A DNA stretch of 64,000 bases from Crocinitomicaceae bacterium (GCA_028689775.1 JAQVCM010000005.1:141757-205756); one strand, 5' to 3'. Counted from the stretch's first letter, positions 25,547 to 34,567 are shown. The notes: a model not told the origin generated them from the sequence alone. Translations and numbers: made by a program.

Positions 25547-27004
25547 ATGTCAAAAGATTCAAAAAAACCACTTTCTACTTGGAATTTAAATCCAGCACCA
25601 GAAAGTACGGAACATATAAAATTAAAAGAGCAATACGAACTATTCATCAACGGTGAATGGCAAAAACCAACTGCTGGTCTTTATTTTGATACAGTAAATC
25701 CTGCTTCGCAAGAAAAATTGGCCAACATTGCACATGCAAATGATGCGGATGTGGACAAAGCGGTGAAAGCTGCTCGCGAAGCATATACCAACGTTTGGTC
25801 TAAAATGTCGGGCAAGGAACGTGGTAAATATTTATTCCGCATAGCGAGATTAATTCAAGAAAAAGCAAGAGAATTTGCGGTAATTGAAACCTTGGATGGT
25901 GGAAAACCAATCCGAGAATCGAGAGATATTGACATTCCGCTAGCGGCCAATCATTTTTTCTATTACGCTGGTTGGGCGGATAAATTAGAGTTTGCTTTTC
26001 CAAATAAAAAAGTAGAGTCCATTGGCGTTGCGGCACAAATTATTCCGTGGAATTTCCCTTTATTAATGGCTGCTTGGAAAATTGCTCCTGCTTTAGCTGC
26101 TGGAAATACGGTAGTTCTAAAACCTGCTGAAACCACTTCGTTGACGGCTCTTAAATTGGCTGAAATCATTGAAGAAAGCGGTTTGCCAGCTGGTGTAGTG
26201 AACATCATTACTGGTTTTGGCGATACAGGAAGTGCTTTGGTAAATCATCCTGATGTAGATAAAATTGCTTTTACAGGTTCGACGAATGTTGGAAAAATGA
26301 TTCAGAAATCAACTGCTGAAACCGATAAACGTTTGACTTTAGAATTGGGTGGAAAATCTGCGAATATTATTTTCGAAGATGCTGCAATTGATCAAGCTGT
26401 TGAAGGAATCGTAAACGGAATTTTCTTCAACCAAGGACACGTTTGTTGTGCTGGTTCCCGCTTGTTTGTTCAAGAAGGAGTTGCTGCTGAGGTGATTCAG
26501 AAGTTGAAAGACCGAATTGACACGCTTGTCGTTGGCGATCCAATGGATAAAAACACGGACATCGGAGCCATTAACTCTCAAAAACAATGGGAGAGCATTT
26601 CCAAATACTTGGAATTAGGTGTGAACGAAGGAAATGAAATGTACCAAGGAAAATGCGCTATTCCTGAGAAAGGATTGTATTTTCCACCAACAATTTTCAT
26701 CGATGTTGCACAATCAAGTCGCTTGGTTCAAGAAGAAATTTTTGGTCCAGTTCTGACAATCCAAACGTTTAGAACGGTTGATGAGGTCATTCAAAAAGCC
26801 AACAATACGCCTTACGGTTTGGCCGCAGGAGTGTGGACAGACAAAGGATCCAAAATTTTTAATGTGACCTCAAAGCTTCGTTCAGGAGTTGTTTGGGCAA
26901 ATACGTATAATAAATTCGATCCGACTTCTCCCTTTGGAGGATACAAAGAAAGTGGATTTGGAAGAGAGGGCGGATTGCACGGTTTAGCTTCTTATTTAAA
27001 ATAG
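25547..27004 (+). CDS. aldehyde dehydrogenase, catalytic
   Basis: A full-length NAD(P)-dependent ALDH of 485 residues with all active-site elements: Asn169 in IIPWNFPLLM, the cofactor Lys192 in LKPAE, GSTNVG at about residues 244-249, the general base Glu266 in LELGGKSAN and the nucleophile Cys300 in GHVCCAGSR. It lies 21 bases after deoC, and the likely substrate is acetaldehyde (oxidised to acetate), an inference from context. The first 20 residues are a Ser/Pro/Lys-rich leader without a signal peptide. With the short ALDH-like gene 47 bases downstream, the combined length (778) equals the two-domain ALDH16 type. Confidence 0.93.
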   Translation: MSKDSKKPLSTWNLNPAPESTEHIKLKEQYELFINGEWQKPTAGLYFDTVNPASQEKLANIAHANDADVDKAVKAAREAYTNVWSKMSGKERGKYLFRIARLIQEKAREFAVIETLDGGKPIRESRDIDIPLAANHFFYYAGWADKLEFAFPNKKVESIGVAAQIIPWNFPLLMAAWKIAPALAAGNTVVLKPAETTSLTALKLAEIIEESGLPAGVVNIITGFGDTGSALVNHPDVDKIAFTGSTNVGKMIQKSTAETDKRLTLELGGKSANIIFEDAAIDQAVEGIVNGIFFNQGHVCCAGSRLFVQEGVAAEVIQKLKDRIDTLVVGDPMDKNTDIGAINSQKQWESISKYLELGVNEGNEMYQGKCAIPEKGLYFPPTIFIDVAQSSRLVQEEIFGPVLTIQTFRTVDEVIQKANNTPYGLAAGVWTDKGSKIFNVTSKLRSGVVWANTYNKFDPTSPFGGYKESGFGREGGLHGLASYLK

Positions 27005-27051
27005 GTTAACGGATTTTCTCTCCTCAAAATTCTCATTAAAAAATTGATATT

Positions 27052-27933
27052 ATGGCTCGTTTAGAAATATTGAAAACATACAAAATATATATTGGAGGAC
27101 AGTTTCCTCGCACGGAATCAGGTCGTTTTTACACACCTCTTGATTCAAAAGGAAATCCGCTTGCGAACGTTTGCTTGTCTTCCCGAAAAGATTTTAGAAA
27201 TGCCGTTGTTGCAGCTCGAAAAGCATTTGGTTCTTGGTCAGAAAGAGCAGCTTTCAACCGCGGACAGATCATCTATCGCATAGCTGAAATGTTGGAAGGC
27301 AGAAGAGCACAGTTTGAAGAAGAAATTATCAAACAAGGAAAATCTGCCAAAGAAGCGAAGCAAGAAGTAGATTTAAGCATCGACAGATTGGTTTATTACA
27401 CCGGTTGGTGCGATAAATACCAGCAAGTTTTTAGTGCGGTCAATCCAGTGGCGAGTTCTCACTTTAACTTTTCAGTACTTGAACCAACGGGAGTTGTAGC
27501 GGTTATTGCACCACAAGATTCTTCCCTAATTGGTTTGGTTTCTACCATTATTCCTATCATCACAGGTGGAAACACAGTAGTCGTTTTGGCTTCTGAAAAA
27601 TTGCCTTTGTGCGCAATTACTTTTGCTGAAGTTTTGAATTCGTCGGATGTTCCAGCAGGAATTATCAACATTTTGACAGGACAAGAATCTGAACTACTTT
27701 CTCACATGGGTTCTCACAAAGATGTGAATGCGATTTTGTACGCAAGCGACCACAAGGAAAACTATTTCAAATTGAAGAAATTAGCATCAGAAAGTGTGAA
27801 AAGAGTGTATCGTACGGAATTAAATTTCATGGATGAATCTGCAGAAAACCCATTTTTAATTACAGATTTTCAAGAAGTCAAAACTACTTGGCATCCGATT
27901 GAAAACATTGGTGGTTCTTCTTCTAATTATTAA
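27052..27933 (+). CDS. short ALDH-like protein lacking catalytic residues
   Basis: The 293 residues align with the N-terminal NAD-binding part of aldehyde dehydrogenases but stop before the catalytic Cys domain. The equivalents of Asn169 and the Lys of KPAE are changed (VIAPQDSSLIG, VVLASEKLP), the GSTxVG motif is gone (LYASDHKENY), and the LELGGK Glu motif is absent. The end (NIGGSSSNY) is not frayed, and the frame is intact with good codon structure, so it looks like a conserved pseudo-enzyme rather than a decaying gene. A role as partner or stabiliser of the catalytic ALDH just upstream is an inference, based on animal and bacterial ALDH16, which carries a similar inactive second domain in one chain. 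Confidence 0.85.
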   Translation: MARLEILKTYKIYIGGQFPRTESGRFYTPLDSKGNPLANVCLSSRKDFRNAVVAARKAFGSWSERAAFNRGQIIYRIAEMLEGRRAQFEEEIIKQGKSAKEAKQEVDLSIDRLVYYTGWCDKYQQVFSAVNPVASSHFNFSVLEPTGVVAVIAPQDSSLIGLVSTIIPIITGGNTVVVLASEKLPLCAITFAEVLNSSDVPAGIINILTGQESELLSHMGSHKDVNAILYASDHKENYFKLKKLASESVKRVYRTELNFMDESAENPFLITDFQEVKTTWHPIENIGGSSSNY

Positions 27934-28025
27934 TTTTTTTTATTTACAATTAAGTTTCTAGTTTAAAGCAACCCTTTCTTTTGTTGTACGTTTCTATTTA
28001 GCTTACTAAAACTAAAATCAAAGAG

Positions 28026-28418
28026 ATGAAACGAATTATTACCGCCTTTGCTTTTTTGATGGCTATGACTTTTTCGTCATATTCATTGTCTCAGAATGTT
28101 GTTTATCAATCAGATAGATACGATGTGTGCGTTTGGAACGCACAAACACAAAGCAACGATTTGTGTCAAGAAGTTGTAAGCAACGTACAAATTGAAATCA
28201 ATCGACCAGAAAGAGAACTATCCATAACAACCGATGGAAACATTGCTGTTTATGAAATCGATGAAGAACAAACCGTCAGCAATCCAACAATGGAATTTGA
28301 ATTGACCTCTGCGGATGGAACTTCTTGGAAAATGATGATTCACATGCTGGACAATACAATTAGGATGTATTCAGTCGATGATCCATCTGTAGCAGCGATC
28401 AAGTATTTCTACAATTAA
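28026..28418 (+). CDS. small hypothetical secreted protein
   Basis: A 130-residue protein with a clear signal peptide (MKRIITAFAFLMAMTFSSYSLSQ, about residues 1-23). The mature part holds two cysteines near its start (YDVCVWNAQTQSNDLCQE) that could form a disulfide and is otherwise beta-rich. No known domain is recognised. It precedes the large PKD-containing T9SS protein by 10 bases and may be co-transcribed with it. Confidence 0.65.
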   Translation: MKRIITAFAFLMAMTFSSYSLSQNVVYQSDRYDVCVWNAQTQSNDLCQEVVSNVQIEINRPERELSITTDGNIAVYEIDEEQTVSNPTMEFELTSADGTSWKMMIHMLDNTIRMYSVDDPSVAAIKYFYN

Positions 28419-28428
28419 AACTACTTCT

Positions 28429-30852
28429 ATGAAAATTACGAATCTAACCAAATTGCTACTTTTCCTTGCTTTTTTCATAGGAAACAAACAAATTGTATTT
28501 TCACAATTACCAGATTGTAACAGTTTTTATATTCACTCTGGTGGTTCTATTAATACGATTAATTCAACAACTTACGCTTCCTCAATCAACTCCATTAATA
28601 TGCCTTCCGGTTCATCTGGCTTGGCGGTTAGTAATAACTTAAATGCCGCGACTCCAGCAACTACTTTTTACACAGTAATCAACGGGATTTATTGGTATTA
28701 CAATGGAACTACGTGGGTTTCTACAGGGCATTCGACTGGTTCTACCGCAGCGGTTAATCCTGGAGGAGCAGGTCCTTATATTTATAACTTGGTTGGCGGA
28801 AGTGGAACCTTGTATCGGTATGATGGAACAGGAAATTCGACTTTATTTTTGACTTTAAGTGGCTTCAGTGGTCCTTATGATGTAATTGGTGACCAATATG
28901 GAAACGTTTATGTCTTGTTCAATGCATCAGGAAACCAAAACTTAGTGATGTACAATGCTCTTGGTCAAGTTGTTTGTACGTATGCGCTCCTTAATTTACC
29001 CGTAGCTGGAGCTGGAGGTGGATACGCTATCGTAAATGGAACGCTTTATGCGAATGTGGGTTCAACCAATTATGTAGGTACAATTACCGGAACCAGTATC
29101 ACTTTTGTTACCGCAAACTTTAATACTTCTGGAGCATCCGATTTTGCAAATTGTCCGTTTCCCTTGGTTGCACTTAACCTAACACCTTCTTCGATAACTT
29201 ACGATGTTTGTCTAGGAGTTCCATTCACGATTACAGGAACTACCTCCGTTGCCAATCCAACATGGTCTTGGACAGGCCCAGGAATTGTCTCTGGTGGAAA
29301 TACAGCAACAATTACAGTGAATCAACCGGGCACTTATATAGCAAATGTAACTTCAACCGTTGGATGTAGTGGTAACGCTACCAATCAATATACGGTTGTT
29401 GCTTCAGGAACTTCTCCACCATTGATTACGCAACCAACACCAAAATGTGTTAATGATACTGCTTTTCAATTGGCAGTTACTGGCGTTGGTGGGACGTACT
29501 CTTCGAGTTGCGGACCGTGTTTAAGTTCAACTGGTGTTTTTGATCCTGCTGTAGCAGGTATTGGTTCACATACAGTGACGTATGCAACTACCGGTGCTTG
29601 TGCGGGTGCGGATACCAAAACAATTGTGGTAAATGGTTTACCGACAGTTTCAGCAGGAATTGATCAAACGATTTGCATCGGAACATCAGCTGACTTAAGT
29701 GCAGCAGGAGCTGACACTTACGTGTGGAGTTCGGGTGTTACAACAGCAAATACTACCGTAACGCCAACAAGTACAACTACCTACACGCTTATAGGAACAG
29801 ACGTAAATGGCTGTGTCAATACGGATGCTGTCATCGTAACATTAGAGCCTTTGCCAATTGTCAACGCGGGCATTGATATTCAAATTTGTGATGGTGCAAC
29901 AGTTACTCTAACTGCAACTGGAGCCGCTACTCATCTGTGGAACAATGGCGTGGTAAATGGCGTTTCTTTTCAACCAAACACGACGCAAACCTATACAGTT
30001 ACTGGAACAAGTACTTTTGGATGTGTTAATACGGACGCAGTACAAGTTACTGTCAACCCAAATTCTACGGTATCATTTACTGGAACGGATTTGAGAGGTT
30101 GTGACCAAGTTAATCCTTCTTTTAATGCAGTTGTATCAGAGCCTAACAATACTTTTTTATGGGAGTTTGGTGATGGACAGACATCGACTGATGGTATATT
30201 TACATCGCATGTTTACAATAATTTTGGCTGTTATAATGTGAAATTAACGGTAACGACTGACAAAGGATGTGTTACTTCTTTCCAAATTCCGAGTTATGTT
30301 TGTATGTATTCTAGTCCAGTGGCAAACTTCATGTTCTCTGAAACAGACTTGATTAGTTACACGACGACAACTAATTTGTTGAATCTTTCAACCAATGCCG
30401 TTACCTATCAATGGGATTTTGGAGATGGTTCGCCTGAATCAAATGAATTCTCGCCAGAGCACACCTTTCCTGGTCCAGAGGCTGGTGGATACATTGTGAT
30501 TTTGGTAGCTACGTCAGCGGATGGTTGTACAGATACAATTAGAAAATCAATTTCTGTTGATGAAGAGTTGATTTACTACATTCCGAATGCATTTACGCCA
30601 GATGGAAATGAATACAACGATACGTTTAAACCGGTATTCAGTGTGGGAATTGATCCAAATGATTTTTCAATGTATATCTACAATCGTTGGGGACAAGTGA
30701 TCTTTGAAACACGTGACATTAAAAGCGGTTGGGATGGTACATACAACGGTGAAATCGTTCAAGATGGTTTGTATAGCTATTCTATTCAGTTTAAAGTTGC
30801 AAGAAAAGATGACAAACGAACCATTCAAGGACACTTTTCAAAAATACAATAA
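28429..30852 (+). CDS. PKD-repeat surface protein with gliding-motility C-terminal domain
   Basis: The 807-residue exported protein starts with a signal peptide (about residues 1-26). It continues with a Ser/Thr/Gly-rich region, several Ig-like or cell-surface repeats with the TYTLIGTDVNGCVNTDAV type of repeat at about 410-550 (two adjacent copies: VTGTSTFGCVNTDAV is the second), and two PKD domains (FLWEFGDGQTSTDG and YQWDFGDGSPESNE). The last 90 residues are the CHU_C/type B T9SS sorting domain (YYIPNAFTPDGNEYNDTFKP, YNRWGQVIFE, GWDGTYNGEIVQDGLYSY). It should be carried to the surface by the type IX system and probably binds polymers or other cells. A double hairpin terminator follows. Confidence 0.9.
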   Translation: MKITNLTKLLLFLAFFIGNKQIVFSQLPDCNSFYIHSGGSINTINSTTYASSINSINMPSGSSGLAVSNNLNAATPATTFYTVINGIYWYYNGTTWVSTGHSTGSTAAVNPGGAGPYIYNLVGGSGTLYRYDGTGNSTLFLTLSGFSGPYDVIGDQYGNVYVLFNASGNQNLVMYNALGQVVCTYALLNLPVAGAGGGYAIVNGTLYANVGSTNYVGTITGTSITFVTANFNTSGASDFANCPFPLVALNLTPSSITYDVCLGVPFTITGTTSVANPTWSWTGPGIVSGGNTATITVNQPGTYIANVTSTVGCSGNATNQYTVVASGTSPPLITQPTPKCVNDTAFQLAVTGVGGTYSSSCGPCLSSTGVFDPAVAGIGSHTVTYATTGACAGADTKTIVVNGLPTVSAGIDQTICIGTSADLSAAGADTYVWSSGVTTANTTVTPTSTTTYTLIGTDVNGCVNTDAVIVTLEPLPIVNAGIDIQICDGATVTLTATGAATHLWNNGVVNGVSFQPNTTQTYTVTGTSTFGCVNTDAVQVTVNPNSTVSFTGTDLRGCDQVNPSFNAVVSEPNNTFLWEFGDGQTSTDGIFTSHVYNNFGCYNVKLTVTTDKGCVTSFQIPSYVCMYSSPVANFMFSETDLISYTTTTNLLNLSTNAVTYQWDFGDGSPESNEFSPEHTFPGPEAGGYIVILVATSADGCTDTIRKSISVDEELIYYIPNAFTPDGNEYNDTFKPVFSVGIDPNDFSMYIYNRWGQVIFETRDIKSGWDGTYNGEIVQDGLYSYSIQFKVARKDDKRTIQGHFSKIQ

Positions 30853-30873
30853 CCTCGTTTAAATCAAATAATT

Positions 30874-30896
30874 TACCGCGCTAAGAGCGGTATTTT
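30874..30896 (+). terminator. first hairpin of a tandem terminator
   Basis: TACCGC and GCGGTA (30874-30879, 30887-30892) pair around GCTAAGA and are followed by TTTT. It precedes the stronger hairpin next to it. Confidence 0.5.
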
Positions 30897-30940
30897 AAAC
30901 TCCATTTGCAAACAGATTCGTTTGCAAATGGAGTTTTTTT
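30897..30940 (+). terminator. strong terminator after the PKD protein gene
   Basis: A stem of about 15-17 pairs (ACTCCATTTGCAAAC with GTTTGCAAATGGAGT) around the short loop AGATTC ends in seven T residues. Confidence 0.9.
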
Positions 30941-30959
30941 ATTGGATCTAACTTTAAAA

Positions 30960-31165
30960 ACCTGAGTTCGATTATCCCATCGAATTTATACCGCTGATTA
31001 TAAGATTATAATAAACTATTCGAAATCCTCTTTGTTCAGCTTTCCAATGAATGGCATCCTACTCCGTCATTTTAAATAAAAATAGTCCACTATTTTTATT
31101 TAAAATTCCTCATATTATACTCATTCATTGAAATATAAATCTCAATTTTATAATCGAACTCAGGT
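30960..31165. mobile_element. MITE copy 1, ACCTGAGTTCGAT terminal inverted repeats
   Basis: A 206-base element with 15-base perfect terminal inverted repeats (ACCTGAGTTCGATTA and its complement), flanked by the 5-base target duplication TAAAA (30955-30959 and 31166-31170). It has no coding capacity. A near-identical copy in the same orientation lies at 33255-33461. Inside, TTTAAATAAAAATAG pairs perfectly with its complement around TCCA at 31071-31104. The size, repeats and duplication identify a MITE mobilised by a transposase elsewhere; the transposase family is not known from this window. Confidence 0.85.
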
Positions 31166-31204
31166 TAAAAATCTAAAAAAGCTTGTAATCCAAAAACATT
31201 ATGA

Positions 31205-31212
31205 TATATTTG
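31205..31212 (+). promoter_or_regulatory. TATATTTG -7 box before comEC
   Basis: A perfect TAnnTTTG box 39 bases before the comEC ATG and 40 bases after MITE copy 1, so the promoter is outside the element. Confidence 0.5.
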
Positions 31213-31251
31213 ACTGACTGCTAGTGTTTAAGTTTTACCAAACCTGCCTAC

Positions 31252-33228
31252 ATGATTTCAAAACAGATGCCTTTTTTGTGGTTGTTTTTTCCGATCGCCC
31301 TGGGGATATTTACGGCAGAATATTTGGAAATAAACATTCAAGTGAGTTGGATGTTTTTTGTCGTATTCTTTGTCCTTTTTGCTGGTTTACATTTTACGCA
31401 TGTTTCAAAAGAAAATCGCCTTTATAAGATCAAACAAGCCTTGCCTTTTTTAATCTTCTTTCAAGTTGGTCAGCTTTTATATCAAAATATAAGTCCTGAC
31501 AATCAATCCATTTCCATCGAGAATGTTTTTTTGCCGGGTGATAAAATCATTGGGTCAATTGGAACGATTGCAAAAACAAGTGGCACCTTTACAAAATGTG
31601 AAATCAAGGTAAGTCGCGTCATTCAGCACAAAGATACCTTGTTGGTAAGTGGTCGGGTTTTGGTTTTTATAGAAGATACGGCTGCAGTTCTGAGACGAAA
31701 AGATGTGCTTGTTTTTCAGTCTGACTTAGAGGAAATTGAAAATAAAAACAATCCTGGCGAATTTGACAGTCATCAATTTTGGAAACATAAATCAATCAAT
31801 CGACTTGCTTTTGTTGGAGCCAATCAGTTCCGAAAAATTGGAATTGAACACCGAAATCCAATGGATGTCTTTGTGGATTGGCGAGAAATATTTTCTGCAA
31901 TTATCGATCAGTATTTGAAACCGGGGGATGAAAACGCTGTTGCCAAAGGGCTTATTTTAGGTGATCGAACTTCCATCGACAGTGAAGTATCTCGAAAATT
32001 TGGAAACACAGGAGCAATGCACGTTTTGGCTGTGTCTGGTTTGCACGTGGCCATCTTGGTTCAAATTCTAACCTTTGTTTTAGCCCTTTTTAAAAAATGG
32101 ATTTCAAAAAAGCGAGCTTTGCTATTTGCATTGATTATCGTCTGGATTTATGCAGCAATGACCGGTTTTTCTCCTTCAGTAGCCCGATCTGCTTTGATGT
32201 TTTCATTTTTGGCGGGTAGTACACTTTTGGAAAAGAGCTACTTTCCGCTCAACTCTTTGGCTTTATCTGCTATTCTTTTATTGGTTTGGAATCCACATTA
32301 TTTATACGACATCGGTTTCCAACTTTCGTATTTAGCGATGACGGGGATTTTTCTTTTTTATCAGCCACTGAGCAAATTGTTTTATGCCAAGTGGAAATGG
32401 GTTCGAACAGCTTGGGAAGGAACGATGGTTGGAATTGCAGCTCAGATTATGACGCTGCCTTTAACCTTGTTTTATTTTCATCAATTCCCAAATTACTTCG
32501 TATTGACCAATTTGGGATTGATGATTTTTTCTTTTTTGGTACTTGCATTTGGAATTGCACTTTTTGCAGTTGCTTGGATTCCTTTCTTGCCAAAAATAAT
32601 TGCTTTCTTGCTCACTTTTTCATTGACCGTCATGCTTGGTATTATTCATTTTGTGGATTCGCTTCCAGGTTCTGTGTCAATGGCATTTGTATTGCAACCG
32701 TGGCAAGTGTTATTGTTGTTTATTCTGATTCTTTCGGTATTTGGCGTTTTGAAAAAGAGAAGCATCATCGGATTGAGAATAACGCTTTTCTTGGCGGTAA
32801 TTTGGGTAGTTTTATTAGTCGGAAATCGATTTGACAGCATGAATAAAACTCAAATCTGTTTTGTGAACGACACCAATCCAACTTTTATTATTCAGCACAA
32901 GCAACAAGCATTTTGTTTTTATGCAAATGCGAAAACAGACAAGAAAGTAAAATATGTTTCTCAAGCTTTCCAGAAAATGTTTGATGGTAAGATGCATTAC
33001 TTCGAAATTTCGCAGCAGCAAGAAATGAATTTAAGATTTGATGAAAACCACATCTCAATCAATAAGCAAGAGAACGGATATGACATACGATTGAACGGTA
33101 AAAAATATTTCTATGCGTTGCGAGATGGATATTATCAACCCAAATCAACAGTCGTTGCTGCGCCTTGGATTGAAAAGAAGTCAACTACATATTCTTTAGC
33201 GAAAGGAGCTGTTTCTTTCGATTATTAA
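31252..33228 (+). CDS. ComEC/Rec2-family DNA uptake membrane protein
   Basis: The protein has 658 residues with two hydrophobic blocks. An N-terminal DUF4131-type region (four spans followed by an OB-like extracytoplasmic domain, about residues 1-220) is followed by the Competence domain, with signature segments GLILGDRTSIDSEVSRKFG, GAMHVLAVSGLHVAIL and YAAMTGFSPSVARSALMF. ComEC forms the inner-membrane channel for single-stranded DNA in natural transformation. The C-terminal region after about residue 510 does not show the metallo-beta-lactamase HxHxDH motif of the Bacillus form, which is usual in Bacteroidota. It is bracketed by two MITE copies in direct orientation. Confidence 0.88.
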   Translation: MISKQMPFLWLFFPIALGIFTAEYLEINIQVSWMFFVVFFVLFAGLHFTHVSKENRLYKIKQALPFLIFFQVGQLLYQNISPDNQSISIENVFLPGDKIIGSIGTIAKTSGTFTKCEIKVSRVIQHKDTLLVSGRVLVFIEDTAAVLRRKDVLVFQSDLEEIENKNNPGEFDSHQFWKHKSINRLAFVGANQFRKIGIEHRNPMDVFVDWREIFSAIIDQYLKPGDENAVAKGLILGDRTSIDSEVSRKFGNTGAMHVLAVSGLHVAILVQILTFVLALFKKWISKKRALLFALIIVWIYAAMTGFSPSVARSALMFSFLAGSTLLEKSYFPLNSLALSAILLLVWNPHYLYDIGFQLSYLAMTGIFLFYQPLSKLFYAKWKWVRTAWEGTMVGIAAQIMTLPLTLFYFHQFPNYFVLTNLGLMIFSFLVLAFGIALFAVAWIPFLPKIIAFLLTFSLTVMLGIIHFVDSLPGSVSMAFVLQPWQVLLLFILILSVFGVLKKRSIIGLRITLFLAVIWVVLLVGNRFDSMNKTQICFVNDTNPTFIIQHKQQAFCFYANAKTDKKVKYVSQAFQKMFDGKMHYFEISQQQEMNLRFDENHISINKQENGYDIRLNGKKYFYALRDGYYQPKSTVVAAPWIEKKSTTYSLAKGAVSFDY

Positions 33229-33254
33229 GGCAGTAATTCAACAGATTACTAATA

Positions 33255-33461
33255 ACCTGAGTTCGATTATCCCATCGAATTTATATCGCTGATTATAAGA
33301 TTATAATAAACTATTCAAAATCCTCTTTGTTTAGCTTTCCAATGAATGGCATCCTACTTCGTCATTTTAAATAAAAATAGTCCACTATTTTTTATTTAAT
33401 ATTCCTCGTATTATACGCATTCATTGAAATATAAATCTCAATTTTACGATCGAACTTAGGT
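33255..33461. mobile_element. MITE copy 2, same family as 30960-31165
   Basis: A 207-base copy of the upstream MITE, in the same orientation, differing at about a dozen positions and by one extra T in the central hairpin. Its terminal repeats are ACCTGAGTTCGAT and, on the other strand, ACCTAAGTTCGAT (one mismatch). The 5-base target duplication is TAATA (33250-33254 and 33462-33466). Its last base forms part of the stop codon of the 58-residue gene on the minus strand. Confidence 0.85.
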
Positions 33462-33637
33462 TAATACAAATAATGTATAAAATAATGAAGAGACAATGCA
33501 ATGACAGCATACGCAACGATCAACAAAACGATGCCATTGATTTTTGGGGAACCTTTATCTGAGATCATTTTAAAAAGAATCCAGACCACAAAAAATGCAA
33601 TTACACCTGGTAAAATATAATAAATCAAACCACTCAT
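33461..33637 (-). CDS. 58-residue membrane protein
   Basis: A short frame starting MSGLIYYILPGVIAFFVVW encodes 58 residues with two hydrophobic segments (about 4-22 and 36-57) separated by the charged turn KMISDKGSPKIN. It starts 15 bases after the stop of the lipoprotein gene at 33653 on the same strand, so the two are probably co-transcribed. The stop codon TAA takes its last base from MITE copy 2; without the insertion the frame would end with TAG at the same place. Function unknown; the gene is short enough to be missed by automatic annotation. Confidence 0.65.
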   Translation of the reverse strand: MSGLIYYILPGVIAFFVVWILFKMISDKGSPKINGIVLLIVAYAVIALSLHYFIHYLY

Positions 33638-33652
33638 CACATCAAAATTAGT

Positions 33653-34567
33653 TTATAAATTAACCTTCTCAAATCCAATTTGTGAAAAGAATGCATCGAA
33701 CTGAAGTATATACTTTTCAGTTACATAGCTGTCTGTTCCTATCGGTTTTGCAAATTGATATTCAACGCTGTAAAAACTGATTTCACCAGATTCTTTTGAA
33801 TGCTGTTCAACCTTGACAAACACTTCACTTTTATAGTCGATGTTTCCTTTATGAACCGCCAGTTTGGTTAGAGCTTCCAAGGTTTTTTGCTTATCCAAAG
33901 ACTGGTTTTTACGCGCAATTTTCATCAACCGCAAGGTGTGAATTAAAAACGCATCCTCTTGCGCACCACTTCTATTTGTCAATTCGTTTTTATATGAATC
34001 GTAGAATGCTTTTTCTTGCTGTGTTGGATAGTTGTTGTTGGTTAAAAAGGCACTTTCAGTAATGTAGTAATTGTAAAATGTTACCAAATCTTTGGGAATT
34101 ACATAGGATGAGGTAAATTTTACTTTTCGAAGCTCATTTTTTGCATTTAGAGAAAAGTTACCAGATAGAACTTCAGCTGTTGAATCGCCTTCTAAACTAA
34201 AAACATGTTGTTCCATGTATAAAACCTCATTGGTGTCGTTTTGACAAATCAAGCGTTGCATGGCAATGTTCTCGTCTATTTCTTTGGTTCTTTTTCCTTG
34301 TCTTTCCAAATTGTATTTTAATTCAAACAACGAGTCTAAGGAAATATAGGAAGCTGGTTTTACAGTAACCATTTCTCCAAATCCAATGGATTTGTATTGT
34401 TTGTTTTGAGCAGCAAATTCTCTTTGAATTTCGCTTTCAATCACTAATTTTCTTTCGTCTCGCTTGCTTTCGGGAGATACTTGTGGCGTGTATTTAAGTC
34501 CGCAACTTACCAGTGAAGAAACAAGTGTAGCGATGATTATAAAACGAATGTGAATTGAACTAGCCAT
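33653..34567 (-). CDS. hypothetical lipoprotein
   Basis: From ATG at 34567 the protein has 304 residues with a lipoprotein signal (MASSIHIRFIIIATLVSSLV, then SCG, lipid Cys22). A start eight codons upstream is possible, but a TATCTTTG box leaves only about six bases of leader for it, while the chosen ATG gives a normal leader. The mature part is charged, with a helical stretch at about 190-240 (LIHTLRLMKIARKNQSLDKQ), and no family is recognised. It is followed by a small membrane protein gene. An envelope role is likely from its localisation alone. Confidence 0.7.
   Translation of the reverse strand: MASSIHIRFIIIATLVSSLVSCGLKYTPQVSPESKRDERKLVIESEIQREFAAQNKQYKSIGFGEMVTVKPASYISLDSLFELKYNLERQGKRTKEIDENIAMQRLICQNDTNEVLYMEQHVFSLEGDSTAEVLSGNFSLNAKNELRKVKFTSSYVIPKDLVTFYNYYITESAFLTNNNYPTQQEKAFYDSYKNELTNRSGAQEDAFLIHTLRLMKIARKNQSLDKQKTLEALTKLAVHKGNIDYKSEVFVKVEQHSKESGEISFYSVEYQFAKPIGTDSYVTEKYILQFDAFFSQIGFEKVNL

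Larger units (their letters stand above)
30853..31251. other. intergenic region with terminators, MITE and comEC promoter
   Basis: This 399-base stretch holds, in order, two terminator-like hairpins (30874-30896, 30897-30940), MITE copy 1 (30960-31165, listed separately) with its TSD, and a TATATTTG box at 31205-31212 that probably serves comEC. I see no gene in it. Confidence 0.8.
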
